Source: Flavobacteriaceae bacterium (GTDB taxonomy: Bacteria; Bacteroidota; Bacteroidia; Flavobacteriales; Flavobacteriaceae). From it: 15,746 bases of DNA. The position numbers were made by a program, and so were the translations under genes. Of this stretch, positions 1-8,315 are shown in pieces. The notes beneath the pieces are model-generated. The model was not told the DNA's origin. It did not search any database and saw nothing but the letters and a program-made list of their open reading frames with translations. The DNA is taken from assembly GCA_947472705.1 (NCBI GenBank), contig CANJDA010000038.1, positions 1 through 15,746 on the forward strand. Reading direction: 5' to 3'. Position 1 is the stretch's first letter, and each line of letters begins with the position of its first letter.

Positions 1-966
1 AAATCCCAAATTAGTCGACACTTTATTTATAACTATGCTAAAAATTCCCATATGAATCAAATAAAAAGCATAAGAGCTTTTTCCGAGTAATTGGAAAATT
101 GAAGTAGACAATACTTTACTAAGTATCGTTTTTTCTTTTATAAGTCCGTATAGTAAAGGAGCGATTCCAAATAAAGGCAAAAATAGCGTATTAATCATTT
201 TTCCGAGAAACATTTCTGTACCACAACCTGATGAATTTAAAGTTGATAGCCAATAAACAAGTGCAACTATCATAAACGCTCCAAAATAAGTAAAATTGAT
301 GGCCTTAAACAATTGATTTTGACTCATAATTACAAAAGCCAATGCCATTCCAAAAAAGAATTCAAAACATCTACCAAAAAAAGTAAAATCAAGCATAAAA
401 TCATTGGATGTCATAAATCCATAAGGTAATGCATTACCCAAATAACAAACAAAAGCATAACCCAACAGCATAATTAGAATAGGTAAAATTACTAGACTGA
501 TTTTGCTTTTTCTGATGCATATAAAAAATAACGGAGCTGTAAAATAAAAAAACTCTTCTACTGTTAATGACCATCCCTGCGCTATCCCTGAAAACTTTAG
601 CTTATCAAAAAAACCCCTTAGGAAAGTTATATTTAAAACATACTCTTTTATTGAAAATTGTGTTTTTAAAGCAAAGAAAATAAAAGTAAGCGTTGTTAAA
701 ATAAAATATAACGGATAGATTCTTGCAAACCTATTCAATAGGTATTTTTTAAGCTTCATCTCTTCATTATTGTAATATCGATAGGTGATTAGAAAACCAC
801 TTAAAACAAAAAAAATAGTAACTCCAATATGGAATTCATTAATAATTTTATACAAAAATCTAAATGACCCCTGACTATTAATTGGGTTAAAATGGTGAAG
901 AAAAACCATATAGGCAGCAATCGCTCTTATACCCGTTAAGGCGGGAAAATTATTTTCTTTAACCAT
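1..966 (-). CDS. Membrane O-acyltransferase (acyltransferase 3 / OatA-like family), 3' end cut by window
   Basis: An open frame runs from an ATG at 966 to base 1 without a stop, giving 322 residues; the C-terminus lies outside the window. The protein is hydrophobic with many membrane segments. It shows the family's hallmark near the N-terminus, R14-x10-H25 within LTGIRAIAAYMVFLHHF; the arginine and histidine of this motif are needed for acyl transfer in the family. Further family signatures are HIGVTIFFVLSGFLITYR, GWSLTVEEFFYF and LGKSSYAFYLIHMGIF. Such proteins move acetyl or other acyl groups across the inner membrane onto periplasmic or lipid-linked sugars. Its start overlaps the end of the flippase gene by 8 nt, and as the fifth gene of a polysaccharide operon it probably O-acylates the repeat unit made by this cluster. 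Family assignment is sure; the acyl group and acceptor are unknown. Confidence 0.93.
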   Translation of the reverse strand, partial: MVKENNFPALTGIRAIAAYMVFLHHFNPINSQGSFRFLYKIINEFHIGVTIFFVLSGFLITYRYYNNEEMKLKKYLLNRFARIYPLYFILTTLTFIFFALKTQFSIKEYVLNITFLRGFFDKLKFSGIAQGWSLTVEEFFYFTAPLFFICIRKSKISLVILPILIMLLGYAFVCYLGNALPYGFMTSNDFMLDFTFFGRCFEFFFGMALAFVIMSQNQLFKAINFTYFGAFMIVALVYWLSTLNSSGCGTEMFLGKMINTLFLPLFGIAPLLYGLIKEKTILSKVLSTSIFQLLGKSSYAFYLIHMGIFSIVINKVSTNLGF

Positions 967-2470
967 TTTTATTCTGATTTGTAATCTTTTGTTTTAACTT
1001 CAAATAATAAGCAGCAATGGATACTCTTTTGTTCAATTCGTAAAGAGAAATAAGAACAGAAAATAGAAGTACTATTCCTAAAGGCAAATAAGCATCCGGA
1101 TAATCAACAAAAAAAACAATCCCTAAAGCAGCAAGCCCCAATATAAAGCTAATTAAAATAATTCTTAAAGTATCTTTCCTTATTTTAAACTCAAATCGTT
1201 TATTAAGTATTCGATAAACATAAATGCCATAAATGGAATAATTAAGAACCATTGCCAATCCTATGCCTTCTAAACCAAAATAGTGATAAAATAAAATGGA
1301 AGAAAATATATTTAAAAAATCACCCAACAATTCTTGCTTGAAATAAAGTTTCTTTTCCCCTTTGGCAAGAATAATAAAGGCTAATGGCCAAATAATGGCT
1401 TTTATAATTATAGCAAAAAGAGCTGCTTTTAGGATTAGCAATACGCTAAGAAAATCTTTTGTGTATAAAATAGAAATTAAAATAGGAGATAAAAAATAAA
1501 ACAAAATGATTAAAGGTGAAACTAGCAATAAACCCACTTCAATCTGATCATTTACAAATTGATTAACCTTATTGTTATCATTATGAATTGCTGTCAATCT
1601 TGGGTAAAAATCAGTGCCCATAGCTGTAAAAATCATACCAACATAAGAAACAAGTATTATATTACTGACCTCATAAAACCCCAAAACAGAAGTATTAGCT
1701 CCATTGTGATTTAAATACAGTTTTATCAAATAAGCACAGATTTGCCCGAATATAACATTGATAGACAATAGAAATCCAAGTTCTAATAAAGATTTGCCCT
1801 GTTTATAAGATTCTAAAAGGGAGTGCTTCACTTTTGTGATTTTAATATTCCGAGTATAATACCAATTCACTAAAAATCCTATTATTCCAGATAGTAAAAC
1901 CACAGGCAAAATTCCATCAAACCTATAATAATAATAAATCGGAATTGTGACGATAGTGATGAACAATGATGAAACTAAACTTGATAATGCCAGTTGCTTA
2001 ATCTTCAACAATCCTTGTAAAATTGCTATTCTATAAGTGGTTAAGCTCAAAAACACAAAATTGATTGATATGATAATAAACCAATAATAGTATTTTGTAG
2101 ATCCGAAAGTTAATTTGCTTAAAATTGGAGATAAAACGAGTGTAATTACTGCACCAACTAATCCCACCAAAAATGACCATTTTTGTAAAAAATTTAATCG
2201 TTCGGGGAGTTTATCCTTATTCTCATCAGCATTGGCCAAACTCACTTCCCTTGTAAGCGTTACATTGGTACCAAAACTTGTCAATGAACTTATGATTGCA
2301 ATCATGTTGTTTAATAATCCAACCGTTCCCATTCCAATTGGGCCTAAAAAAACTGCTACAAACTTGGTTCCAACAACGCCTATAAGCATCTTAAACAATT
2401 GAACCAAACCAAATACTCCGGTTGATTTCAGAATGTTCTTATGTGAATCATTTGTGCTTTTCTCTTCCAT
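959..2470 (-). CDS. wzx: Polysaccharide repeat-unit flippase (Wzx-type, MOP superfamily)
   Basis: This is a 503-residue polytopic membrane protein with roughly 12-14 hydrophobic segments. Its N-terminal region, including the GVFGLVQLFKMLIGVVGTKF and LGPIGMGTVGLLNNM stretches, resembles O-antigen translocases of the Wzx/WzxE group in the MOP superfamily. Such proteins flip undecaprenyl-pyrophosphate-linked repeat units across the inner membrane. I chose the ATG at 2470 rather than the in-frame TTG at 2479: ATG is the better start, and it sits one base after the upstream glycosyltransferase stop (TAA-T-ATG), which suits translational coupling. Its stop overlaps the start of the acyltransferase gene. 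The operon setting, with a glycosyltransferase, an amino-sugar transaminase and an acyltransferase, supports the flippase role. Size and topology fit the family; substrate specificity cannot be read from sequence. Confidence 0.9.
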   Translation of the reverse strand: MEEKSTNDSHKNILKSTGVFGLVQLFKMLIGVVGTKFVAVFLGPIGMGTVGLLNNMIAIISSLTSFGTNVTLTREVSLANADENKDKLPERLNFLQKWSFLVGLVGAVITLVLSPILSKLTFGSTKYYYWFIIISINFVFLSLTTYRIAILQGLLKIKQLALSSLVSSLFITIVTIPIYYYYRFDGILPVVLLSGIIGFLVNWYYTRNIKITKVKHSLLESYKQGKSLLELGFLLSINVIFGQICAYLIKLYLNHNGANTSVLGFYEVSNIILVSYVGMIFTAMGTDFYPRLTAIHNDNNKVNQFVNDQIEVGLLLVSPLIILFYFLSPILISILYTKDFLSVLLILKAALFAIIIKAIIWPLAFIILAKGEKKLYFKQELLGDFLNIFSSILFYHYFGLEGIGLAMVLNYSIYGIYVYRILNKRFEFKIRKDTLRIILISFILGLAALGIVFFVDYPDAYLPLGIVLLFSVLISLYELNKRVSIAAYYLKLKQKITNQNKNG

Positions 2471-2471
2471 A

Positions 2472-3485
2472 TTACTCAACTATACAACCAAAATTTCTAT
2501 ATTGATTTTTACAATGCAACACCCATTCCTTCCATTGATTTGCCTTTAAATTAATGTTGTTTTCCTTTTTGATAATAGCTTCAATAGTATCCATATCCAA
2601 ATCTTTTGGATAATTTTTCATTACGTCAAATTCATTATTGTACCAAGCTTCATTAACAATTTTGTTAAATAAAAACATATCCGTATTTATACCTTCAAAA
2701 TTTTTAAACTGATTGGTTGCAGCAGATAAAATTCCTTGTGTGACTATTTCAGAATTGGAATGTGCATAGACCGTTTCGTTTTTAAAATAGTGCTTAAGCG
2801 AATTATACAATTGTAGATTTTCATCAACAGTATTTTTATGGTTTTTCCAAAGCGACAAGAAATAATCTCGTTTAAAAATCATTCCTGCCACAGAATAAAT
2901 AGAATAATAGCTTAAGTATTTTTCATCTGTATGGATTTTGAGAGACCTCAATGTTTTCCTGATTTTAAAACAATCAAATTTATAAAACACTATATAAAAC
3001 AGTAAGGGATATTTGGTGTATAGTTTAGGTTTATAAAGGGTATACTCTTTTTTCTTTGTAGTTGATTTTGTCTGAATTAATTTGGGATTTCCTAACCAAA
3101 AGAGTTTTAAAAAAGAGACATTGTCACTCTTTGCCTCTTCCATCATTTTTTCAAAATCTACCTTTTGATTAATCCAGATATCATCTTCTAATAAAAGAAA
3201 ATACTCCGAAACACTTTTTGTCCCATTTACCCAAAAATCAATAGGGATTGTCATTATTTCTGGCTTTTTACCCACAGTACAAAAACTAGATTTATGCTCA
3301 TACCATTCTGATTTATAAATCTGTATTTCAGGGAATTTTTCTTGGAGCTTGTCTAAATATTTTTGCGGTGTACCATCATCAAGAATTTTAATGCTAAAAT
3401 CTCTTTTTTGACTATTCAAATAAATACTTTGTATACATCTATCAAGGTAATAAGGTCTATTGAATGATTTTATTACTATGTCCAT
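2472..3485 (-). CDS. Glycosyltransferase, GT-A fold (family 2-like)
   Basis: This 337-residue soluble protein opens with a strand and motif typical of GT2 enzymes (MDIVIKSFNRPYYLDRCIQS), followed by D36-D37-G38 for nucleotide-sugar binding and E100-D101-D102 within YFLLLEDDIWI, which corresponds to the metal-binding DxD-type motif. No transmembrane segment is evident, so it likely acts at the cytoplasmic face on a lipid-linked intermediate. Its first bases overlap the aminotransferase gene by 10 nt, and its stop is one base before the flippase ATG. The C-terminal two thirds are rich in aromatic, Lys and Asn residues and carry no motif I can name. It is the only glycosyltransferase visible in the window, so the remaining transferases for this polysaccharide must lie beyond the left edge or elsewhere. 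Sugar donor and linkage are unknown. Confidence 0.85.
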   Translation of the reverse strand: MDIVIKSFNRPYYLDRCIQSIYLNSQKRDFSIKILDDGTPQKYLDKLQEKFPEIQIYKSEWYEHKSSFCTVGKKPEIMTIPIDFWVNGTKSVSEYFLLLEDDIWINQKVDFEKMMEEAKSDNVSFLKLFWLGNPKLIQTKSTTKKKEYTLYKPKLYTKYPLLFYIVFYKFDCFKIRKTLRSLKIHTDEKYLSYYSIYSVAGMIFKRDYFLSLWKNHKNTVDENLQLYNSLKHYFKNETVYAHSNSEIVTQGILSAATNQFKNFEGINTDMFLFNKIVNEAWYNNEFDVMKNYPKDLDMDTIEAIIKKENNINLKANQWKEWVLHCKNQYRNFGCIVE

Positions 3486-4576
3486 GAATTAATACATTTT
3501 ATTATAATATCAACCTCATCATCTTCAAGCAAAGGGCTTATAGGCAAGCTCAAAACCTCATGATGAATTTTTTCGGTAATTGGAAATGACAAATCGTTCC
3601 AATGTTTAAAAGCTTTTTGTTTATGGGGTGCAATCGGATAATGAATTAACGTTTCAATGTTGTGCTGTTTCAAATAGTCCTGTAATACTATTCTGTTTTC
3701 GGTCCGAATGACAAATAAATGAAAGACATGATTTTTAGAAAAATCCCAAACAGGCAAAGTTATTTTTACGTTTTTTATTTCTGTCAAATACCGTTTCACA
3801 ATAGAGTGACGTTGTTCATTTTCGGCATCCAAACAAGGTAATTTCACATTCAAAAAAGCGGCTTGCAATTCGTCTAGACGGGAATTAACACCAATAAACT
3901 CATTGTGGTATTTTTTTTCGGAACCATAATTACGTAACGATTGAATCATCTTGTATAAAGCTTCATCGTTAGTCGTTACTGCTCCAGCATCGCCTAAAGC
4001 CCCTAAATTTTTCCCTGGATAAAAACTAAAAGCAGCGGCATCAGATAAATTCCCTGCTTTCCCTTTTTTATTCTCTGCGCCATGAGCCTGAGCAGCATCT
4101 TCTATAACCAATAAATTGTGTTGCTTAGCAATGATTGCAATAGCTTCCATTTCGGCTAATTGTCCGTACAAATGAACGGCTAAAACAGCTTTAGTTTTTG
4201 AAGTTATTTTATGCTGAATTAAATCGGGATCAATGTTATAGGTTTCTAATCTTGGTTCTACCAAAACTGGCACCAATTCAGCTTGAAGAATAGCCAAGAT
4301 ACTTGCAATATAGGTATTGGCAGGCACTATAACTTCATCGCCTTTTTGCAATTTTCCTAATTGAATATAGGCTTTGAAAATAAGCACTAAAGCATCCAAA
4401 CCATTCCCAACTCCGAGACAGTATTTGGTTCCACAATAGGCTGCAAAATCAGATTCAAAAGTTTTGACTTCATTACCTAAAATGAACCAGCCTTTATCTA
4501 AAACCAATTTCATTTTTTGTTGAAATTGTGCTTCATATTGACTGTTTATTTTTTGCAAATCGAGAAACTTTATCAT
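3476..4576 (-). CDS. PLP-dependent sugar-nucleotide aminotransferase (DegT/DnrJ/EryC1 family, FdtB/QdtB-like)
   Basis: This 366-residue protein has the full set of DegT/DnrJ/EryC1 motifs: the start IKFLDLQKINSQY, GNGLDAL (residues 57-63), D160 in VIEDAAQAHGA (stacks under and binds the PLP ring nitrogen in the family), and the Schiff-base lysine K189 in SFYPGKNLGALGDAGAV. The C-terminal region ETLIHYPIAPHKQKAF is typical of enzymes that aminate 3- or 4-keto dTDP/UDP sugars. Overall wording is closest to the FdtB/QdtB type, which makes dTDP-3-amino-3,6-dideoxyhexoses, but I cannot rule out a 4-keto substrate. It overlaps the upstream acyltransferase by 4 nt (ATGA) and the downstream glycosyltransferase by 10 nt. 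The 3,4-ketoisomerase (FdtA/QdtA) usually found beside FdtB/QdtB is not in this window. Family call is very sure, substrate moderately so. Confidence 0.93.
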   Translation of the reverse strand: MIKFLDLQKINSQYEAQFQQKMKLVLDKGWFILGNEVKTFESDFAAYCGTKYCLGVGNGLDALVLIFKAYIQLGKLQKGDEVIVPANTYIASILAILQAELVPVLVEPRLETYNIDPDLIQHKITSKTKAVLAVHLYGQLAEMEAIAIIAKQHNLLVIEDAAQAHGAENKKGKAGNLSDAAAFSFYPGKNLGALGDAGAVTTNDEALYKMIQSLRNYGSEKKYHNEFIGVNSRLDELQAAFLNVKLPCLDAENEQRHSIVKRYLTEIKNVKITLPVWDFSKNHVFHLFVIRTENRIVLQDYLKQHNIETLIHYPIAPHKQKAFKHWNDLSFPITEKIHHEVLSLPISPLLEDDEVDIIIKCINSWT

Positions 4577-5550
4577 ATCAAAACATTTTCTAAAAGTGAA
4601 TAATTTTTAGTGTTGATTTCATAAAAATCCTGAACGGTAGTTTTCGCTCCAAAACTTTCTTTCCAATACAATAAGCCTGCATTTATTTTGCGACCATTAT
4701 CTTCATGTGAAGTACCAAAATCAAAATACATTTTATCTTTAAAAACTTCTTTTAGCAATTGATGGTGTAAAAAATCTAAACTTCCTAATATGTTTTTGCT
4801 ACTATTTCCTGAAATATATTGTGAATGCGCCACTTTTCCTGAAACAAACACTGTAGTTCCAGCCACTATTTCATCATTATGGTACACATTGAACTGGCGA
4901 ATATTTTTTGGAAATAGTCGATGTAATTTGGATATTTCTTCCAATGAATGAACTGGTTTGGCTTCGTGTTTTTGTTCCAAATTTGGTATTAATATGCTAT
5001 TCCAAAAAGAGTCAAATTGGGTTTCTTCTTTTACTTTCAAATGGTTCTTTTCTCCACGTTTAATACCTTGCTTTCTATCCGTTGAAATATCATACGACTT
5101 AGTCAAATCGACAACCGAAAGACAATCCCTTCTCATTATTTTAGCATCAGCCAAAAACAAAGCATAAGCTACTTCTTCTGAAAAACAGGTAGTATAAATT
5201 GAAGGCAATAATTTAAGTTGTAGAGTGTCTATTTTATTTTGATGCAGAAAGTACAAAACCGATTTCATGATATTGATGACCTCTCCTAATTTACACTTTT
5301 CAGAAAAAACAAAACCTCCATAAGTTAGGCCATGGTGAGAAAAAAGAGTTGCCTCAACAATATTGGCTGGCAACAAACATACTACCTTTTCATTCTCAAA
5401 AACTAATAGCGAATAATCCTTAAATCTATCGGAATGGTATTCCATAAATTCACGTTGAAACAAAAAAGTGGCATTTTTTGCTTGGTTTACAAACGCATTC
5501 CAAATAGCGGTATTATGAGATTCAAAACGTTTGACAGTATAGTTTTTCAC
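4573..5550 (-). CDS. FemAB-like GNAT acyltransferase, first gene of the polysaccharide operon
   Basis: This is a 325-residue soluble protein starting with GTG (5550-5548); the nearby ATG at 5567 is in another frame and soon stops. Residues 25-51 (NATFLFQREFMEYH followed by a DYSLLVF strand) and the C-terminal block 276-310 (FDFGTSHEDNG, then LLYWKESFGA) resemble FemAB-related GNAT proteins, which carry two GNAT-like halves and transfer aminoacyl or acyl groups to amines. Residues 218-250 (IRQFNVYHNDEIVAGTTVFV) fit the acyl-donor half. It is the operon leader and overlaps the aminotransferase by 4 nt. In FdtB/QdtB pathways the next step is N-acylation of the new amino group by FdtC/QdtC; no such enzyme is present here, so this protein is a candidate for that step. 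That role is inference; peptidoglycan or lipid acyl transfer is the alternative. Confidence 0.75.
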   Translation of the reverse strand: MKNYTVKRFESHNTAIWNAFVNQAKNATFLFQREFMEYHSDRFKDYSLLVFENEKVVCLLPANIVEATLFSHHGLTYGGFVFSEKCKLGEVINIMKSVLYFLHQNKIDTLQLKLLPSIYTTCFSEEVAYALFLADAKIMRRDCLSVVDLTKSYDISTDRKQGIKRGEKNHLKVKEETQFDSFWNSILIPNLEQKHEAKPVHSLEEISKLHRLFPKNIRQFNVYHNDEIVAGTTVFVSGKVAHSQYISGNSSKNILGSLDFLHHQLLKEVFKDKMYFDFGTSHEDNGRKINAGLLYWKESFGAKTTVQDFYEINTKNYSLLENVLI

Positions 5551-5665
5551 GTGTTTTCTTTATACATGGGAAAATTAAACAATTATTTTTAAAAACCTTT
5601 AGATTATTAAAAATTAGATTTTCACAAATTATTGAGTAATTTTAAACTTCTTAAATTCGTTAAGA
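5551..5665. promoter_or_regulatory. Divergent AT-rich intergenic region
   Basis: This 115-nt spacer separates the minus-strand polysaccharide operon from the plus-strand T9SS cargo gene, so both promoters should lie here. For the minus strand the best -7-like match is TAATTTTC (complement of 5570-5577), one mismatch from TAnnTTTG, without a convincing upstream TTG. A plus-strand candidate is listed separately. The rest is A/T runs with no strong hairpin. Confidence 0.5.
5632..5659 (+). promoter_or_regulatory. Candidate promoter of the T9SS cargo gene
   Basis: A TTG at 5632-5634 is followed after 17 nt by TAAATTCG at 5652-5659, one mismatch from the Bacteroidota -7 box TAnnTTTG. Spacing is at the short end of what is accepted for this promoter class. 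If real, transcription would begin only a few bases before the GTG start codon at 5666. The match is weak in such AT-rich DNA. Confidence 0.35.
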
Positions 5666-7456
5666 GTGAAATTAAAACGTCATTTATGCTCATTTATTGT
5701 AATGATAAGTTGTTTTTTTTCGGCTTATGGGCAAGATGTATCTATATACCAACAGTTTAATGGACGGTATGATTTTACTTTTTTTGGTAATACTATGAAT
5801 CTTGCCGAGAACAATTCTATTTTTTCTCTAGTTACAACCACTTCTTCTACAGCAACACTAAATTTAAATCCAACAGATCAAATTGAAAAAGCATACCTAT
5901 ATTGGGCCGGAAGTGGTGATGGTGATTTTGAAGTAAATTTAAACGATGAAACTATAACGCCTGACAGGACGTTTGGTTTAACCAAAATATTTAATGGTGT
6001 TACTTTTACCTATTTCAGTGCTTTTAAAGATGTAACTACACAAATTCTAAATACAGGAAATGGTGATTATACACTATCTAATCTTGATATTTCAGCTTTT
6101 GAAGATCTACACCTTCAACGAAGAACCAATTTTGCGGGTTGGGCCATCTTAATCATTTATAAAAACCCATCTTTACCCTTAAATCAAATCAATGTTTATG
6201 ATGGTTTACAAGGTGTTCCTGATGATTTGGTTATCAATCTAAGCAGCTTGAATGTATTAGACAACAACAATTCAAAAGTTGGTTTTATAGCTTGGGAAGG
6301 TGATTCTTTATTAGCTACTGAGCATTTTGATTTTAATGGTATCCCACTTAGTAATGCCTTAAATCCAATTAATAACGTTTTTAATGGCACAGACAGCGTA
6401 ACGGGCAGCAATACAATATACAATATGGATTTGGATATTTATGACATCCAAGGTAATATTCAAATTGGAGACACCACAGCAGAAATTAAACTTAGTTCTA
6501 CTCAAGATTTCATCATGATTAATACGGTAGTCACTAAGTTAAATAATCAACTACCTGATGCCACAGTTACCATTGATTCTGTATTAAAAAAGTGTGATTC
6601 CAAAAATATAACGGTCAATTATACTGTAGCCAATTTTAACGCTACCAACCCACTTCCTGCCAATACTCCAATTTCTATTTATATAAATGGTCAATTCTTA
6701 CAAACCATTTTTACAGATATTGTGATTCCTGTTGATGGCACTTTTACATCTCAAATAATGCTTCTATTACCTGAAAATACTCCTGACAATTTTGAAATTA
6801 AATTTGTGGTCGATGATACCGGAAATGGCACAGGTATAGTAACAGAATTAAACGAAAACAATAATACATATATAGTAAACGAAACACTTTGGTTTTCCCC
6901 TTTATTCAATCCGTTAGAAACATTGGTTTCGTGTAATGAAGGTTTTACTAAAGGTACTTTTAATTTCTCTGCTTACGAAGATTTAGTCAAACAAAACCCA
7001 ACTGACAGTGTCCACTTTTATCAAACATTAGAAGATGCTGTTACTGAAGTTAATTCTATTTCGAATACTACCAATTATGTTGTCAATACATCCCCTGCGC
7101 AAATATTTGTTAGGATTAATAATGAAAATTGTTTTAGCTTGACTTCTTTTTTATTAACTACACGCAACTGTCCACCAACGGTTTATAATTTTGTTTCGGC
7201 CAATAATGATGGTAGAAATGATGAGTTTTTTATTGATGGTTTAAGAAACATTTTCTTGAACTATAAAATTGAAATATACAACCGTTGGGGTCGATTAGTT
7301 TGGACAGGGGATCAAAATAGTGAAAATTGGAAAGGCTACATAAGAGATGGATTTGAAACAACCAATGCTCCAGATGGCACCTATTTTTATCTATTATTTT
7401 TAAATGACCCAGATTACCCCAATCCATTAAAAGGTTTTTTGTACCTGAATCATTGA
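5666..7456 (+). CDS. Secreted surface protein with gliding-motility-associated (T9SS type B) C-terminal domain
   Basis: This 596-residue exported protein starts with GTG; the next in-frame Met (codon 13) would remove the basic n-region of the signal peptide. A Sec signal spans residues 1-22, with likely cleavage after AYG. Residues ~27-293 form a beta-rich domain containing KAYLYWAGSGDGDFEV; ~296-405 resemble a CARDB-type adhesion fold ending in TELNENNNTY. Residues ~508-596 are the gliding-motility-associated C-terminal domain: NFVSANNDGRNDEF, YKIEIYNRWGRLVW, NWKG, APDGTYFYLLFL and a final KGFLYLNH. This tail directs cargo through the type IX system of Bacteroidota. No PorP/SprF-like partner gene is adjacent, although one often accompanies type B cargo. 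Likely surface-located and possibly adhesive; the ligand is unknown. Confidence 0.9.
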   Translation: MKLKRHLCSFIVMISCFFSAYGQDVSIYQQFNGRYDFTFFGNTMNLAENNSIFSLVTTTSSTATLNLNPTDQIEKAYLYWAGSGDGDFEVNLNDETITPDRTFGLTKIFNGVTFTYFSAFKDVTTQILNTGNGDYTLSNLDISAFEDLHLQRRTNFAGWAILIIYKNPSLPLNQINVYDGLQGVPDDLVINLSSLNVLDNNNSKVGFIAWEGDSLLATEHFDFNGIPLSNALNPINNVFNGTDSVTGSNTIYNMDLDIYDIQGNIQIGDTTAEIKLSSTQDFIMINTVVTKLNNQLPDATVTIDSVLKKCDSKNITVNYTVANFNATNPLPANTPISIYINGQFLQTIFTDIVIPVDGTFTSQIMLLLPENTPDNFEIKFVVDDTGNGTGIVTELNENNNTYIVNETLWFSPLFNPLETLVSCNEGFTKGTFNFSAYEDLVKQNPTDSVHFYQTLEDAVTEVNSISNTTNYVVNTSPAQIFVRINNENCFSLTSFLLTTRNCPPTVYNFVSANNDGRNDEFFIDGLRNIFLNYKIEIYNRWGRLVWTGDQNSENWKGYIRDGFETTNAPDGTYFYLLFLNDPDYPNPLKGFLYLNH

Positions 7457-7479
7457 TTTCGAATTATCAAAAATTTCTG

Positions 7480-7487
7480 TAACTTTG
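7480..7487 (+). promoter_or_regulatory. -7 promoter box upstream of the RNA methyltransferase gene
   Basis: TAACTTTG is an exact match to the Bacteroidota -7 consensus TAnnTTTG, in the gap after the T9SS cargo gene. No TTG sits at the ideal upstream distance; the closest (7453-7455) is 24 nt away, and TTTC at 7457-7460 is 19 nt away. Transcription would begin near 7491-7494, leaving about a 20-nt leader before the ATG at 7513. This supports the ATG over the TTG at 7501 as the start. Confidence 0.6.
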
Positions 7488-7512
7488 ACCCTCAGTATCG
7501 TTGCAATTTCAG

Positions 7513-8295
7513 ATGAAACAAATATTTAGCGTACAAAACTCATTTATCAAATCCTTGTTACAGCTTCAAGAAAAAGCAAAAGCCAGAAAACAATCTGGCA
7601 CTTTTTTAATAGAGGGTTTACGCGAAATTGAATTGGCAATCAAAGGAAATTATGAACTTGAAACCATTTTATTTGTTCCAGAAATTATAACCGAAAAACA
7701 AATATCCAAATTTTCAAATTTTCAAATCATTGAAATTTCCAAAGAAGTCTATCAAAAGCTTGCGTATCGCGATACTACCGAAGGAATATTGGCTGTAGCC
7801 AAAACCAAAACTTTAGGACTATCAGATTTAAAACTTCCCAAAAACCCATTAATTGTGGTGATGGAAGCTATCGAAAAACCTGGCAATATTGGAGCCATGC
7901 TCCGCACTTGTGATGCTGCAAAAGTTGATGCAGTTATCATTGCCAATCCTAAAACGGATTTATACAATCCAAACATCATACGTTCTAGTGTCGGCTGTTT
8001 GTTTACCAACCAAATAGCTACTGCCTCGTCAGAAGAAGTTGTTGCTTTTTTAATTGAAAACAACATAAATTTCTATAGTGCCACGTTGCAAAATTCAACT
8101 GCCTACCATACCCAAAACTACAACACGCCTACTGCCTTGGTCGTTGGCACGGAAGCCACTGGCTTATCTCAAATTTGGCGTGACAAAGCCACTCAAAATA
8201 TCATCATTCCCATGCAAGGCGAAATAGACAGTATGAATGTTTCGGTAGCCGCCGCTATTTTGATTTTTGAAGCCAAACGTCAAAGAGGATTTTAA
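7513..8295 (+). CDS. TrmH/SpoU-family (SPOUT) RNA 2'-O-methyltransferase
   Basis: This 260-residue protein has the TrmH-family architecture. An N-terminal substrate-binding region (RKQSGTFLIEGLREIELAI, ~25-43) precedes the knotted SPOUT domain. Motif 1 is EKPGNIGAMLRTCDA, with N125 and the catalytic-type R131; motif 2 is ALVVGTEATGLS (208-219); motif 3 is IIPMQGEIDSMNVSVAAAIL (231-250), forming the SAM-binding knot. Such enzymes methylate a ribose 2'-OH in rRNA or tRNA in the cytoplasm. An in-frame TTG at 7501 would add four residues, but the ATG at 7513 fits the promoter box better. The next gene begins 20 nt after its stop, so the two may be co-transcribed although unrelated in function. 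Whether the target is 23S rRNA (RlmB-like) or a tRNA cannot be decided from the sequence. Confidence 0.92.
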   Translation: MKQIFSVQNSFIKSLLQLQEKAKARKQSGTFLIEGLREIELAIKGNYELETILFVPEIITEKQISKFSNFQIIEISKEVYQKLAYRDTTEGILAVAKTKTLGLSDLKLPKNPLIVVMEAIEKPGNIGAMLRTCDAAKVDAVIIANPKTDLYNPNIIRSSVGCLFTNQIATASSEEVVAFLIENNINFYSATLQNSTAYHTQNYNTPTALVVGTEATGLSQIWRDKATQNIIIPMQGEIDSMNVSVAAAILIFEAKRQRGF

Positions 8296-8315
8296 AACCA
8301 ATATACATCTAAACC

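Noticed and set aside
2471..2479. TTG start for the flippase at 2479, giving an 8-nt overlap with the glycosyltransferase.
   Set aside because: The ATG at 2470 is one base after the upstream stop and keeps the whole flippase domain; the TTG adds only three residues.
4958..5167. Plus-strand ORF opposite the FemAB-like gene, and similar antisense ORFs inside the flippase, hydrolase, rel and purA genes.
   Set aside because: They lie opposite or out of frame with well supported genes, have low-complexity or unlikely compositions, and lack promoters or family motifs.
7501..7512. TTG start four codons upstream of the RNA methyltransferase ATG.
   Set aside because: The ATG at 7513 is the stronger start, begins the conserved region properly and leaves a sensible leader after the -7 box.
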